Shown here piece by piece: positions 24,130 through 37,035 of a DNA stretch of 64,000 nucleotides. How positions within the stretch are numbered: the stretch's first letter is position 1; each line of letters starts with the position of its first letter. The notes under the pieces were generated by a model. The model saw only the letters and a list, made by a program, of their open reading frames with translations. It had not been told where the DNA came from and made no database searches. The DNA comes from Echinarachnius parma (taxonomy: Eukaryota > Echinodermata > Echinoidea > Clypeasteroida > Echinarachniidae), in assembly GCA_037951105.1 (NCBI GenBank), contig JBAMJV010008069.1:22417-86416 (forward strand). Reading direction: 5' to 3'. Made by a program: the position numbers and the translations under genes.

Positions 24130-27100
24130 TTTATTAAATTATTTAACGACACATCATTACGATCATTCTCAATAGTTCTTAACATTAAGTAAATAAATCT
24201 ATTTTCCAAAGAAATCAAATACAATATTTAGGTTTGATATAACATAACATATTAACAAGATGTCCATGTTAATATGTTAATATAACACAGATTAAAAAAT
24301 ATACACATATTTTTCATTCATTGAATTTGTAATTTCTGTCAATTATTCCTTGTGCAGTATTATATACGCAACTCTTCGAGTAAAATTCCAAACAAATATT
24401 GTAAGAAAATCAGAAGTATGAACATTATGTAGCATTAGTGGCTCTACTAGAGTTAACACAAAATAAAACACATACACAATTTATACGTATTTTTATCAAA
24501 CCTGTTATATGGGAAGTACATATGAGATACGGTGAATATCATAAAGGTCGTTATTTGTAGTGCAAAATGGCCGCCTCACTTCTTTCAACATATTCAAAAG
24601 TGGCGTTAAAGAGCGTTTTGCGGCAAAACTAGCATTGTCTTTTAGAAATAGAATACGCATTTAAAATAAAAATCGAATGATATAATGTAAATTCCTATTT
24701 TCACAAATTCAAAGATTCACAATCCTTAGAAAAATTGCTTATATAGTACAGTAGTATACAAAATGAATGATTTTTTTAAAAATAATTTTTTGTTATAAAC
24801 ATAAACTATTTCTTCCAAATACACGAACCAGTGGAACATAGATTGGTTTCATACACCATGTACACTGTTTCTTATTTAACTTTCGATTATTCCTTTGTCA
24901 ATGGATATTATAAAACTGAATACTTCAATTTAAGTGATGCATTATTCTCAAATAAGTCATGCAGGTACGATTGAATGTACTATAACGAAATTTCACGAGA
25001 CTATAAACTGCCGATGATGCATTTTCAACAGAAGCATATTACATGTTGCATTTATTGCGTGTGGACTGGTAGTATCAACTGTTATAACAAGAACATAGCA
25101 ATATTAATATGACGACGACATGTGATCGATTTATACAGTACATGGAATATAATTACGGTAATTGTTTATTACATTGGTAAATCAACAATCTGTCCCAGAT
25201 CTTCTAGTATTTGTTTTCCCGAATGTACATATTATAGTCCCTTTTACCGAAAAACGTAATACAGAGGTGTTGATGTTTTATATCAGTTATGGTACAAATT
25301 ATATTTCAAATTTAGGTACAGAATGGAAAACAGGTTATGAAGAAATTCAGATTTGTTATATATTTTAAACATTATTGTAAACAAATTCCTGCAAACCAAT
25401 TTGAACACATCGTAAGAAAGAAATGTTTATCTTCAATATGTTGCAAAAATGCTATTTTTCAAATTCATGCACATACATGTAAATACATAAGCACACACAA
25501 AAAAGTTCCAAGTCATAATATTTTATATACATTTTATAATATTTTGAAAATGTATTTGTTGAAACATTAGCCGTTTCACCATTACCTCTAAAGCCACTTT
25601 AAACATGGTATACGATAAAGTTAACTCATTGCTTACCAAAAATAACAGGTTCGTAGAGACTATTTACAGGTATCATACACAAAATAAGGAACTGTTTTGT
25701 AAGAATAGTGCAATGATACGGTTTTAAATCGACAAACATTGGCGCCAAATGATTATACAAATGTAGCACAATATATAATTTTGTTTTAATTGTTCTATAA
25801 TCATAGTTCATATTTAATATGCCTTTAATATGTTTGATAAGTATATCATTGTTGCAAAATACCATGTACTCATTGTGACTATTAGCTACGTAGTGGTTGT
25901 TATTTTCAAATAACAAACAAAAATAAGGTAATACAACATCTATAATAGAAACAAAATGATACGTAATTCACACCCAAAACAACAATTTTAATTCTAATAC
26001 ACTCAGTAAATTAACCTCGTTGAATATGATAGCCACTCTGTACAATTATATAACTTGTAACACGTTACGTTCTCGAGTTGCTATAAAATAATATGATAAA
26101 TGTGTCCCTCTAAATTAGTTATTATTCAATAATATTAATAAACAAGAAATCATTGTGATAATCGAGTCATTACATGAGGCTTCATTCCCCTGTTATGCGT
26201 CGATGACAACGTATATAAACCAATTCACGAGGAATTGATTGCCTAAGTGTATGTACGATATTATATTAGTGAAAGCAACATAATTGAATAGTCTTTTCAG
26301 TGAATTAAATGCATTTTACAACATAAATGGCCATACCACCGCAATAAATATACGCCAGATTACGGTATTCTGTTAAAAATAAAACAGATTTAGTTATGCA
26401 ATCTTCTAAAAAAAGTCATATACTGTATGACAGTAAGGTTTGTTCACTACACGGTACACTACAAGTGGAGCATGCATTTTCTGCAAAAAAACAACAACAT
26501 AGTTTGTATATGATACAAGTCGATTGATATGCAATTTAGCTGAATTCATATGATTAAGTCCAGTGTTTTTAAACAAAGAATACAAACAGTGAAACATTGT
26601 ACACAAATGAAATAAATTGTACACAAATGAAATAAAAATCATAAATAAAAGGCAATAGTTGTAAGGCTTGTTGGTTACATGGTTACATGGGATTACATAC
26701 ACTAATACATGCACTTAAAATGCAGCATAAATATTAACACTGCAATATTGATAAACTGATACAAAATCATTTAAATGGGCATGCACATTTTCTGTAATCG
26801 TAGTAATAATTCTTAACAATGTAAATTCAATATTTCGCCTTGGGTCGTCGTTTATCCAAAGTTATTTTTTCGAATGTACGTAGCATTAATTCGTTATAAA
26901 TTAATTCATTATAAAGATTATAATATTAATAATGTAAATATGATATTTTGTACAAATTATGTTTTTTGCGTTATATAAAGTGCGCCAATGTATATACATA
27001 CGCATGGTCACAGAAATGTCATAATAAGTCAGTGTGCCACCGTTCGTCAGCCAAGCTTTATCATTGCCTTTAACATTAGCGGAAGTTATACAAACCATAA

Positions 27101-28160
27101 TTACTCTCTCCCACGTTATAATTTGTATATACAATATATATTTTGAAATGTAATAAGTTGCAAAAATATTGCATACAAAAGTAAAATGCTCATACAGCCG
27201 TAACATTGAATAAAACGTTAACTAAATATTGGATGATCTTGTGTCAATGTATCCACAAAAACCTCATGAAGTTACTGAATGAAAAGCTAAGACAATGGAC
27301 GAGAATGAATGACTTTATAAATGTATGTTCTATTTCACTGGCATATTTCTAAACGTTTTCTGTATAAGGTTAATATTACTTAGTAATTATGTTGAGTATT
27401 GATCATATTGATTGTAAATGATCAGGAAAATATGACACGTGATGAACTCTGCAACCATCTCCTTAATTATTGGCATTATCCGTGCCATTCTCTTTGAATA
27501 ATTAACAATAAACAATGCTAACAGTAGTGTTGAACAACCATTACCACATCACCAACAATTTAATATGTATTTGAAAATTCAGAAATACCAAAATGAGAAC
27601 AATTTTGACTTTATAATGTAAGAACTTTGAGCTGACAAGTCACCTATGAGGACAGTAACATGATTAAACACTATATCAAATTATATTTTATAGACATAAT
27701 TAGTTTTCTCTTGTATGTGTTTTTCTGGTTCAATCTGTTGTTGATACGTATATAGGTATAAAAGTTACAAGGTCATTAGAACACCGTTCATTTTTGTCAA
27801 CTTAATACAAAAATGGAAAACATACAATTAATACAACCAGAAGGCTGTAGTTGTACAAGCTCCGACAGGTTTATAATATATTCATAATCTTTCTAAATAA
27901 TGCTGTTTGCTAGAAAGTGGTGTACTTTTATTTTGCATGAAGTAATGTTCTTAAACGTGTGATATAATACAAGGCAACTTAATACCAAAATTGATCATTA
28001 AACAGATGTAATATGTATGCCAGATAACCATTTTTAAACGTCTATAAACATCAAATTCATCACTGAAACACCTATTCACATCATCTTTTGATATATTCGT
28101 CTTTTTTATTTAGTCTTAATAATAACAATAACATAGATATTCTTTACATAAGGGTAGATT
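24130..28160. other. Four kilobases of AT-rich DNA with no gene seen
   Basis: Several open frames of 60-100 codons exist, but their composition is that of AT-rich DNA (rich in Ile, Asn, Tyr, Lys) and none shows a domain, a signal peptide or splice context. No repeat family end was found. Confidence 0.5.
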
Positions 28161-28166
28161 TCCTGC

Positions 28167-28556
28167 TAAAGGGGTAGTTCAGCTTTTTGGGGAGATATTG
28201 AAAAAATTAGTGTAAAATTTGAAAGAGCATAGGGCTTTTTACCATTTTAATGGCAGAATATACTTTTTCAAAAATGTTCAAAAGAGGTTTTAAAACAGTT
28301 GTTGATGATCTCTCTATTTAATCATTATTTTAGAAAGTCACATGTATAATTTTGTATGAAAAATGGTTAAAGCTAATGCTTTTTTTTAGAGAGCGGCCTC
28401 TTGTGTTTTAATGGCTCTTTTTGAATGATAAGAGGTTTTTTACTTAGTCGTTTGTAATTTTCCATACCTTTCGAGCATGGTGGAGTTATAACTATTAGTA
28501 TGTAGTGTTATTGTGCAGGTTTTGGTTACTAAAGCCCAAAACTGTTTTACCCCTTT
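28167..28556. mobile_element. Family A element with internal deletion, inverted
   Basis: Starts TAAAGGGGTAGTTCAGCTTT and ends AAAACTGTTTTACCCCTTT. The interior is in inverted orientation and the CTGGGGCCCCAG centre is missing. Confidence 0.8.
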
Positions 28557-29220
28557 CATGTTCAGTTGAACAAATATTTAAAAAGAAAGTTGCACCAAAA
28601 TCTACAAGATGATGCCGAAGTAAGTGCATGATTTTTTTGTATCGACATTACAATCCCTGGTCACTGTGTATAATTTGACCGCACACACACGCATATTGTT
28701 TTGCATTATTTCTAATCCGGAGGGGGGGGGGGGGGTAAATATGAAAATGTCTTTTCACACCCACCAGGTTACTCATTACAAACAACATCAGTAATGCAGG
28801 ACTTGTTGAAAGATACCAGGCTATTGATAGGTGCTATACTCGGGACCTCTTGATTAAAAGATATACGTCCCATTCCTTAACATCGCCTTATATGTGTGTA
28901 TCCAATATCTGGAAATTATCTTCGACTTTTCAATCGCCCTCAATTCCGTTGGACTTGCTGGTGGTCGCTGTAATTTTTTTTGCTGCAGTATGTTGGTGTC
29001 CATTTTCCTCAACTGCGTATGTTAACAAAGCATTACACTTCATTAATTGCCAGGCTCGCAGCAACATGAGTCGTTTCACATTTTATTTATTACGGCTTCA
29101 TTTCATATAAACGTTTTTCAAAGAAATCAATGATTATACTGTAAATAAAAGAGGCTACACTGAATTCATGTCAGCAGAAAACATGTTTTTTACATTACTA
29201 TTCCTGTTGACGAGGAAACA

Positions 29221-29856
29221 TAAAAGGGACTGTCCGCCTTTTACAAATCGTCTGAACAGTTTCCAGTAGACGGATGAGGATGACTGTAACACAAACACAC
29301 ACACACACACAAATTAAGATCGAACAGCCCTGTAATTTGGATTCTACGAATGAAAAACGAATGCGCCCCTCCACCTAACTATATATCGGTCAATAAAGGA
29401 GTTTAACTGATTAAGTATACAACAATATTGTACTTATTCTTGTAAAGGTATTGTGAAGCCGACATTTATAAAGGTATGTCACGGAAAAAATCTCGAAAAT
29501 GAAGAATATACAATTACATGTAATCAGTTTTAGCGAGTTTTGGTTATTTTGTTTAGTGTTCGCTTACGCCGTTGTTCGATCACATTCTTTGCGCGGGTCA
29601 CGTAGTGGTCACGCACAGCAACGTGGTACTCTGTGGAATGCGCTGTGAGCGACATTTCGCACGGGGTGAATACTCGTATAATGCACAATTAAACGCGCTG
29701 TGTCGTTTTATTATTTTGAGGTTTATAACTCCACGAAAAAGAGATTTCAAGCCCTAATTTGTTCAGGCATGCTGTTAAATTACATTTTCTTTTATATAAG
29801 ACAATAACCTCGCAAATTTTGAAATTTGGCTTGCAAAAGGCGGACAGTCCCTTTAA
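29221..29856. mobile_element. Family G TTAA element, 636 bp
   Basis: Terminal repeats AAAGGGACTGTCCGCCTTTT and AAAAGGCGGACAGTCCCTTT. A GC-richer core includes TGCGCGGGTCACGTAGTGGT. A second copy lies at 53.6-54.2 kb in the opposite orientation. Confidence 0.85.
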
Positions 29857-30684
29857 ACCCCGCAACAGTTTTCATTTAGCCCGGCATTTGGTGTTGAGTC
29901 CCCGTCATTTATGTAGACGGCATTGTTATGTGTGATCAATGCATGCCTTGGTGAGAGAGTCCGGTACACCGGTACACCATGTTCAGGTTTTTAACTTGGG
30001 ACCTCTTGATTGGAAGATGTATCGGAAATCTAGAAATTATCCTAATTTATCCTTATCAATTAACGTATCATTCTTCACCTGTAGCTCCGGTTGTATTTTT
30101 GGTCGTTATCTGAGGGTATATAATTGTTCTGCAGTATCTTTCTCATTTTCATTAGCTTCGCCGGGTAAACAAAACAATACATTTCATCAAGTGTCATAAT
30201 TGTAGAACATGTATCATGTAACTGTGCTGTACCTATGATTACAGTGTCAAGTAATTCAAAGACGCACATTATCAAAGTAAAACTAAAAGTCAAAGTCAAA
30301 TTTGCAAAAAAACATGTTTTAATGCTGCATATTAGTCTATATCAAGTTAAGACTATAGTAATATATGTCATATAATTATCATTGACTATGCTGATCTTTG
30401 CCGATTTAAATATTTTCATTAGCCCCCAAAAAACAAATCTAAGATAGTAATTTTGTAAGCTTGGCGTGCAATAGTGATTTTGTGTAATATGTAATGAAGG
30501 CGTTGGGAATGGTTAATGCCTTTGCAGATGTCACAATTTGTGTCATTGTCCACGCGGAATTTCTCTCAATTAAAAGAGAATAACCAATCAAAAGTTTAAA
30601 ATTGCCTTCTTTTCTACATGACCGTACTTTGGATAACAAATCGTACAGTACCACATTTCATGTTATTATGAATGTATATTATGA

Positions 30685-31640
30685 ATGTCGGGCTGTCCGA
30701 CTGATTATTGGATTTGGCCGCAAAACACCATCTGTACCTCTTCTTCATGAACTCAAGGTTACCTTATTATGAACGAATTAAATTTAAGATATGTTTGATG
30801 GTTTATACAGCTTGAATACCTCTGCCATTAACTGAAACCGAACACAAAAAGTTACTACCCCCCTAAATAAATGCCTATAATTTCATAAGAGATAATTCTC
30901 TCAAACTGTAATTTAACCAGAATATTTACTTAGCTGTTGTTAACAATACGTGTGAAAATCAGAGATATCCATCACTTCATGGCTGAATGAGCTCAGATTA
31001 AAGACAAAATGACCCACTTTTAAAAGTCAAAAGAACTTGCGCATGCCTGTACATTGTTGTGAAACAGCACATGTGACTAAATGCATTAATTATGGTCTAT
31101 GAAACAATGCCGACATCCTTTTTAACGGCACATGTGGTTAAATGTATTAATTGCAATTGTAAAACAGTGCAATAAGATATTTTCAATATACAATAAACTG
31201 CATTATTAATAAAACTTTTGCGAATTTTGAAAAATGACTTTTTTCTCTTAAAATTGTGCTCAACCAACCATGGATTAATGGTTCCATTTACTTTTAAACT
31301 ATTGTTTTCTACCTACCATATACATATTTTGGCGAAACAAAATATTGAAACGATTCTTGGTTATGAAATTATGAGCTGTTGTTTAGGGGAGTAGTTACTT
31401 TTTGTGTTCGGTTTAATATGTCAAATTGTATTGTACGTTATATACCTCCTCGCCCCTCTGTTCATCAAAAGATACCACTAGATTGATTATACCCACTTCA
31501 AATTATGTTAATTGTGGTAAAAGATTTGAAATATTAGCCCCAACGATTTGGAATAGTTGAATTTACCAGAAATAATAAGAGAACTTGAATCTATCACTTC
31601 ATTTAAAACACACTTAAAGACCCACCTTTTTCCTGTTTTG
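30685..31640 (+). pseudogene. Non-LTR retrotransposon relic: C-terminal end of a reverse transcriptase frame
   Basis: With frameshifts and stops, the plus strand reads CRAVRLIIGFGRKTPSVPLL, LPYYERIKFKICLMVY, then after an inserted element SSKDTTRLIIPTSNYV and GKRFEILAPTIWNS. This is the conserved tail of CR1/L2/Rex-type reverse transcriptases (ARLI-G, RI-FKI, LR-S-D---L-VP, G-R-F---AP-LWN). It has no catalytic core, several stops, and is inactive. A family H element at 30828-31416 splits it. Confidence 0.7.
30828..31416. mobile_element. Family H inverted-repeat element inside the retrotransposon relic
   Basis: Ends GAAACCGAACACAAAAAGTT-ACTACCCCCCTAAA and its near complement at 31380-31412. 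TTAA is present at each border. The retrotransposon sequence resumes directly on the far side. Confidence 0.8.
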
Positions 31641-31759
31641 TGATTGATTATTAGGTAAATTTTTTATGTATGTAATCATTACGTTTTGGATTGTATAATT
31701 GTATTTTCTTTTGTAGTTACTGTATGATGCTTATGAGCGTTCATTAACGCTCTTGAGCT

Positions 31760-31915
31760 GAATGATAGATATCGTCATACTAAAGGGGCATTTGAAAAAA
31801 AATATAACCCTATTTTATTATTCTCTTACCATTAACTATACGACACGGTAGAAGAGAAACGAGGAAGCTCCAAGTAATTTTCGTGGAGTAAGACACTTTA
31901 CAGGCATCCCTTTAA
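31760..31915. mobile_element. Family C fragment
   Basis: AAGAGAAACGAGGAAGCTCC and AAGTAATTTTCGTGGAGTAA match the right 155 bases of the element at 54.6-55.1 kb, ending in CATCCCTTTAA. An AATAAA on the minus strand at 31814-31819 is part of this repeat and could serve as a receptor polyadenylation signal, which I cannot test. Confidence 0.65.
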
Positions 31916-31970
31916 TGTAAATACTATGTCAAGGTATAGACAAATGTATTTAAATTCCATGGCAATTTAC

Positions 31971-32056
31971 CTTGGAGAGTAAGAGTTGTATCGGTTTCAG
32001 CACCATCACCTGCTGTTCTTGGTTCTTTTTCCATAGTCACTTTCCCCGGTTTAAGC
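31971..32056 (-). CDS. Receptor exon 17: putative C-terminal exon (two readings)
   Basis: With the strong acceptor TTCTTTTTCAG at 32056, the frame adds GLNRGK and stops at 32037-32039, ending the protein right after death domain 6. The rest of the exon is open in another frame (VTMEKEPRTAGDGAETDTTL), and reaches a good donor CAAG/GTAAAT, phase 1, at 31971. A weaker acceptor (GGGGAAAG) at 32039 would place that acidic linker in the receptor frame, in which case the gene continues further left and its end was not found. The sequence alone does not decide. Confidence 0.45.
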
Positions 32057-32478
32057 CTGAAAAAGAAATATTAAAGCCAAACAACAGTGCTGGAAAACGC
32101 CCCACACACAAACAATGACAAAATATGCCTTCATTACCTACCACGTAAAATAATATATCAAAACTACAAGCCATCTCGTGAATTCTCTATTTCCGAAATA
32201 AACAGATTATGCACATCACTAGTTTAATGATATACATTTTTCTTAAGGTTTTGTGTTGTAAAAAAGCGTCAATCATGTAATATAGATATCCCCCCCCCCC
32301 CCAACAAAAAAATAAAAAATAAATAAAAATATCCTATATCGTTTGATTAGCGGCATAAATCTGGGAGGGGTGGATCGGATTATAATACAATATACAGTTT
32401 AGCATATTTGTCGGTGGTACGTTTACCATGCACACTATTTTACGATACGTTTGTTGAACGCATACATTTTGTATTTAC

Positions 32479-32715
32479 CTTCCATTATCTCGACGGCAAG
32501 TTCGTAAAAATCGTATTTTAGGAGTTTGTCACTGAGTCTTTGGGGATTGAAACGCTTCCTTGTATGTGCCCATTGTTTGAGAACATCGAGGGGCCGAACG
32601 CCATCCTTGTACTTGACATCGAGTGCTTCGCACAGTGACCTCGTTCTATCAATATATATTGGATCGGCCAGCAGTTCCAAGACACGAGGTGAGATTTCTT
32701 TCTGTCTGTGATCGC
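32479..32715 (-). CDS. Receptor exon 16: death-fold domain 6
   Basis: The acceptor TTTTTATCCAG and donor GAAG/GTAAAT are strong and phase 1; 79 codons. This is one of the clearest death domains in the gene: RVLELLADPIYIDRTRSLC (helices 1-2), LDVKYKDGVRP, then LDVLKQWAHTRKRF with the helix-4 tryptophan at exon residue 49, then LSDKLLKYDFYELAVEIME. A C-terminal death domain is the usual place for an adaptor-binding module. Confidence 0.82.
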
Positions 32716-33145
32716 CTGGATAAAAACAAAAGTTAAATATATGAATTCAAACGATGTCACGATTTGTTAGTGTGATTTTATAACTTGGCGAGACAAAACT
32801 TTAAACATATACATTAACAGTAATGCATGTTTTCTTGTTTCCCAAAATAACTGAGCATCTATCATACAACAAAATATATCATGTAAGATTGACCAAATTC
32901 AGCACGATTGCAGGAATCAAGGACAGCTGCCCTCCATTGGTGTCTAACACATACATAGGTAATCAAATCATCTGAAATGACAACTATAACCAGTTATCCG
33001 AACGTCCGCATTTTCCCTGTTTTTCACGATAATAATATCTGATTTCTGACGCTTGTTGGTGATTGCTATAATCATTTAAAGACATTTGTTTTAAAATAAT
33101 CTATAATTCATTGACGTCGGAGGAACCATCATCAACGAGACCTAC

Positions 33146-33538
33146 CTGAAAGAATCTTCAAGGCTAGTTTCTTTTCTCCAGAACTAGCTATCACATCAAC
33201 TAACAGATGAATTTGGGCAAGCGCCGGGTCTGCAATGCTATTCTTCCATCTCAGAAGCTCCTTGGTCGCATTCTCATCAAAATACGGACGTTTTGTTTCA
33301 TCTTCTGACACTTTGCTTTCCATGGGTATGAGGTTGTTCTTTTCAAGTCCTGGAGTTTCTTTTTGTGTGTCCTCATGCGGTGCAAAGATACTTTGTGAAG
33401 CGTCATTGTCATTCTGTGCGGACTGGATGTCTGTATCGCCCCCTCGAGATTTGTCGCCGTAGATGTCGGTCAAGATCTTTCTGCCCATCTTGGCATCATC
33501 TACTGCAAGAATGTCAACGATACCCAGGCCGATTTGTT
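33146..33538 (-). CDS. Receptor exon 15: death-fold domain 5 with long polar insert
   Basis: 131 codons, donor TCAG/GTAGGT, phase 1. Two in-frame acceptors exist: at 33538 after a long pyrimidine run (CCTTCAAATTCAAAG, used here) and at 33502 (CATTCTTGCAG). The start, GLGIVDILAVDDAKMGRK, may be the first helices. A hydrophilic stretch of about 60 residues follows (rich in Asp, Glu, Ser, Thr), and the end, ELLRWKNSIADPALAQI plus LVDVIASSGEKKLALKI, matches helices 4-6 of a death domain including the tryptophan. The insert is longer than in typical death domains, so this may instead be a linker plus a partial domain. Confidence 0.7.
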
Positions 33539-33925
33539 CTTTGAATTTGAAGGGAAAAAAACATACATATAGTATTACTTCGTTTATATAATTTTACCAT
33601 CTGAGTGGTACAATTTGTAGTCTTCTTCTCAAAGAATAGACTCATAGATACTACTCAAGCTTGAACGATGTGTGCTACATAATTTCACACTGCTCGCATG
33701 TTAATTTTAGTTAAATTATGATTTAAATGTAATGTGCAATTCAGCTTAGGCTATATCTAGAAGTGAACAGGATAAATGTTGACTGGAATCTATTGATAAG
33801 TGTGGAATTGTGATCTTTCTCATACTATTTATTCTAAGTTATAATTAAGCTATTTAAAGGTATCTTTAACAATATTTTGGTGTGACATATGAAGGCAACA
33901 CTATAATATACAATACTAATTGAAC

Positions 33926-34230
33926 ATAAAGGGAGCAAGTAAGATTGTCAACATCCGCACACTTGGAACTATAACGGTTCCAACGTTCTGTTTCGTAATA
34001 AAGATATGTATGATTGTAGTGTTGAGATTATGTTTGAGGAGAATTACAACTGTGTACAAAGTCAGTGAAATGAGTTAGTGAATATCACTTTGCATTTCTG
34101 CTCATTGCTCTGTAAGTTAACATAATCATCAAAAAATGTCCACATCACTTATTGGACACATCAGATCACAAGAATACACACTTCATCAACACTTAGTTTT
34201 GGCACATGCCAACAAAGTAAGATCCCTTAA
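33926..34230. mobile_element. Family B-like TTAA element
   Basis: Left end ATAAAGGGAGCAAGTAAGAT, right end CCAACAAAGTAAGATCCCTT then TTAA. The interior resembles 21.2-21.4 kb (CATTTCTGCTCATTGCTC against CATTTCCGCTCACTACTC). Confidence 0.6.
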
Positions 34231-34350
34231 ATTTGATAACATATACAGGGTGGCCCCCAAAAAACGGAACGGGGCACTTCCCAAATTATAGTAACAAATG
34301 TATTGTGTCCATCGGATAGGGTGTCTTTTCAAATGAACAACGATACCAAG

Positions 34351-34669
34351 AACAGTGATTTTGGTCTTGTAGTACTTGTTTTAGGGCGCTGTGAGTGACA
34401 CCATGTCAGGTTCTCTTTTTTGTCAAGTTTTACCGAGCCAGTGCTTGATAGATCGCACGTACCGCCTTTCATATCGTTCAACGAGGCGCACCATTGTTAG
34501 TGTTCACTCAGCCGTGTGCCGAGAGAATGGGCGTGTTCGTTGAATGGTATTACGGGCAGGTGTGAATTTTAACTGGCATTGACTAGGTACAAATTGACAA
34601 AAATAGGCACCTGACATGGTCTCACTCACAGCGTCCTAAAACAAAAACTACACGACCAAAATTACTGTG
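34351..34669. repeat. Palindrome near the left end of the foldback element
   Basis: AACAGTGATTTTGGTCTTGT and TTAGGGCGCTGTGAGTGACA pair with CTCACTCACAGCGTCCTAA and ACGACCAAAATTACTGTGG on the other side, with a non-palindromic centre of about 150 bases. Confidence 0.75.
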
Positions 34670-34834
34670 GAAAAGACTTTGAAATGGACATAAATATGTT
34701 GGTACTTTATTTTTAGTGGGGGCTCTTAGGTCATGGGGTGTGCACTTCTGGAGAAAAGCATGAATTTTGGCACACAGATAGTTTAGACCTTCCTCTTCAA
34801 GAAATTTGATGGAAGCAATTTTGCACGGCCCATT

Positions 34835-35520
34835 CTTGGCCGCCATCTTGAATTTCAAAATGGCCGCCATCTGGCACCTGTTTTCATCAATATCTCAGCA
34901 ACTAAAACAGCTAGAGAGTTATTTTCAGTGGCTATACCCACATAATGGGGCCAACGAATCACCTGAATCGAATATCAAGACTTCAAGTGGCAGCCATCTT
35001 GATTTTCAAAATGGCCGCCATCTGGCACCTGTTTTCATCAATATCTAAGCAACTAAAACAGCTAAAGAGTTATTTTTAGTGGCTATACCCACATAATGGG
35101 GGCCAACGAATCACCTGAATAGAATATCAAGACTTAAAATGGCAGCCATCTTGAATTTCAAAATGGCCGCCATCTTGAATTTTAAGATGGCCCTCATGGG
35201 AAGCCTACATTTAACTCCATCTCAGAAACTAAAGCAATTACGGAGTTCATTTCAACTGATATGCCTATCTGTTTGTGGTCAACTTACAACAAACAATTTA
35301 CCAATAGATGGAAGCAATTATGCACTTCCCATTTTAACCGCCATCTTGAATTTCAAAATGGCTGCCATCTGAAACCCTATTTTCTCCAATATTTAAAAAA
35401 CTAAAACAGCTGGAGAGTCTATTTCAGCCGGGTACACTCACATTTTATGGGTCAACGAATCACCTGGATCGTCTTTATAAGCTTCAAATAGTAGCCATCT
35501 TGAATTTCAAGATGGCTGCC
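34835..35520. repeat. Left arm: repeated GCCGCCATCTTGAATTTCAA units
   Basis: At least five self-complementary cores like GCCATCTTGAATTTCAAAAT followed by GGC(C/T)GCCAT recur near 34842, 34993, 35145, 35340 and 35493, spaced about 150-200 bases. They are separated by a shared segment (CAATATCTCAGCAACTAAAA... CACATAATGGGG). Each half-core contains GCCGCCATCTTG-like sequence, the known vertebrate YY1-site consensus. Confidence 0.8.
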
Positions 35521-36470
35521 ACGAGTAGCCTATTCAATTATGTATCTCAGAATAAAATCAGTCAGTGCAATTCGATGGGTATGCCAATCTTGGGTTGGAA
35601 GCAATTGAGCAATGTTGCTGATATATATTGATATAAATATAATCTGAACAAAACAGAAGTCTACTTGACCGTTCGATTGATTCAACAAAGTTATTGGGTA
35701 TGAGGTAGTTCAAAAGAGAATCGATCCTACCTTTTGAAAAGCAGTAACATTCATTCGAGAATTATTTGCAAATGTTTCAGTCCCAGCTAATGAAAACTAA
35801 CTAAATGGAAAAATTTTGAACATTTCGTTGACCATACAAATGTTCACTTCCTAATATCAACAGCCTTCGTCAGCTGTGCATGACCTGACTGTTGACCTTT
35901 CTTACAAAATGATACATTTTCTGAACGTAGATGTCATCAGGTACAGCAGTTTGTTTCGCGCACTGTCTCTGTTCAGTGTGGGTTGAAATACCAGGATGTA
36001 TACATGCAGATATCTTCCTTCACCCTTTTTGTATTGTGCCACATTTCCGAAATGCAGACCTTTTGCCAGTCCGACCTGATGGTCGGGAGACTCAATGTGG
36101 CCTGTTTCGAGACACTCCAGAGGGACGAATTGGCGTCGGTGTTCCAAATATCTGGTCTTGGGAGACTGCTACATTTCTTTCACTTATGATGTATTGCATA
36201 GGACTGTTGTTTGATTCCTTGCAGCCAAATGGCTAGTAGTCCACCCTTGGTTATGGAATTACAATGTATATACTACGCCCCACAATTATTTTTGATGTTG
36301 TCTTTAGGCGGTACTAAGATTTGGTGTTTTGTTCTTGTCGGTTTAAGATACACCCTAATGCCCGATTAAATAGAAATTTTGTTAATTGCATCTGAGACTT
36401 CTAATATCAGGTCGGGTGTCATTTGGAGCATTGTGTGTTCCTCTCAGTGGGGTGATCCGTCTATAGCTTT

Positions 36471-37035
36471 TTAAAGGACAATGAAATCCAGACAAATTGT
36501 TGTATGCACTATAAGACACTACATATAATGAATATTCTCTGAAAATTTAAGCACAATCGGTCAAGAAATAAGAAAACTATGGCTCATTGAAAAGAGCCAT
36601 GTATTTCTTCGAGTGACTCAAATTGGCAACGCACTCTGGCAAAGTTGTGGACAACTCCCCATACATTTTGTACACACAATTTCAGTTTTGTTCAATTTTC
36701 TCAAAATTTATGTTTACCCTTCGTTCGAGTTCAACATATATTTTGTAGAATGCTTTTATACATAACATATCATGAGTTGGGGGAATGGAAAAATGTGACG
36801 ATGAAGAAAACTGTAAAAATTTGAACATTTGTGTACAAAACATATGGGGAGTTGTCCACACACTTATCAGAGTGCGTTGCCAATTTGAGTTCCCCATAGG
36901 AATAAATGGACATCTTCAAAGAGCCGTAGTTTTCTTGTTTCTTACCCGATTATGCTCTAATTTTCAGAGATTATTCTTCTTAATCTCTTCAAGACTATGA
37001 AAGCAACATTTTGCTTGGGTTTCATTGCCCTTTAA
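36471..37035. mobile_element. Family I TTAA element within the foldback centre
   Basis: Ends TTAAAGGACAATGAAATCC and GGTTTCATTGCCCTTTAA. A nested inverted repeat (ATTGGCAACGCACTCTG against CAGAGTGCGTTGCCAAT) spans 36622-36890. Confidence 0.75.

Noticed and set aside
26406-27206. Two minus-strand frames of about 100 codons
   Set aside because: AT-rich composition, no domain, no splice logic, no link to either gene.
35902-36236. Possible transposase fragment in the foldback centre
   Set aside because: Both strands are open for about 80-100 codons but no catalytic motif or zinc finger is seen.
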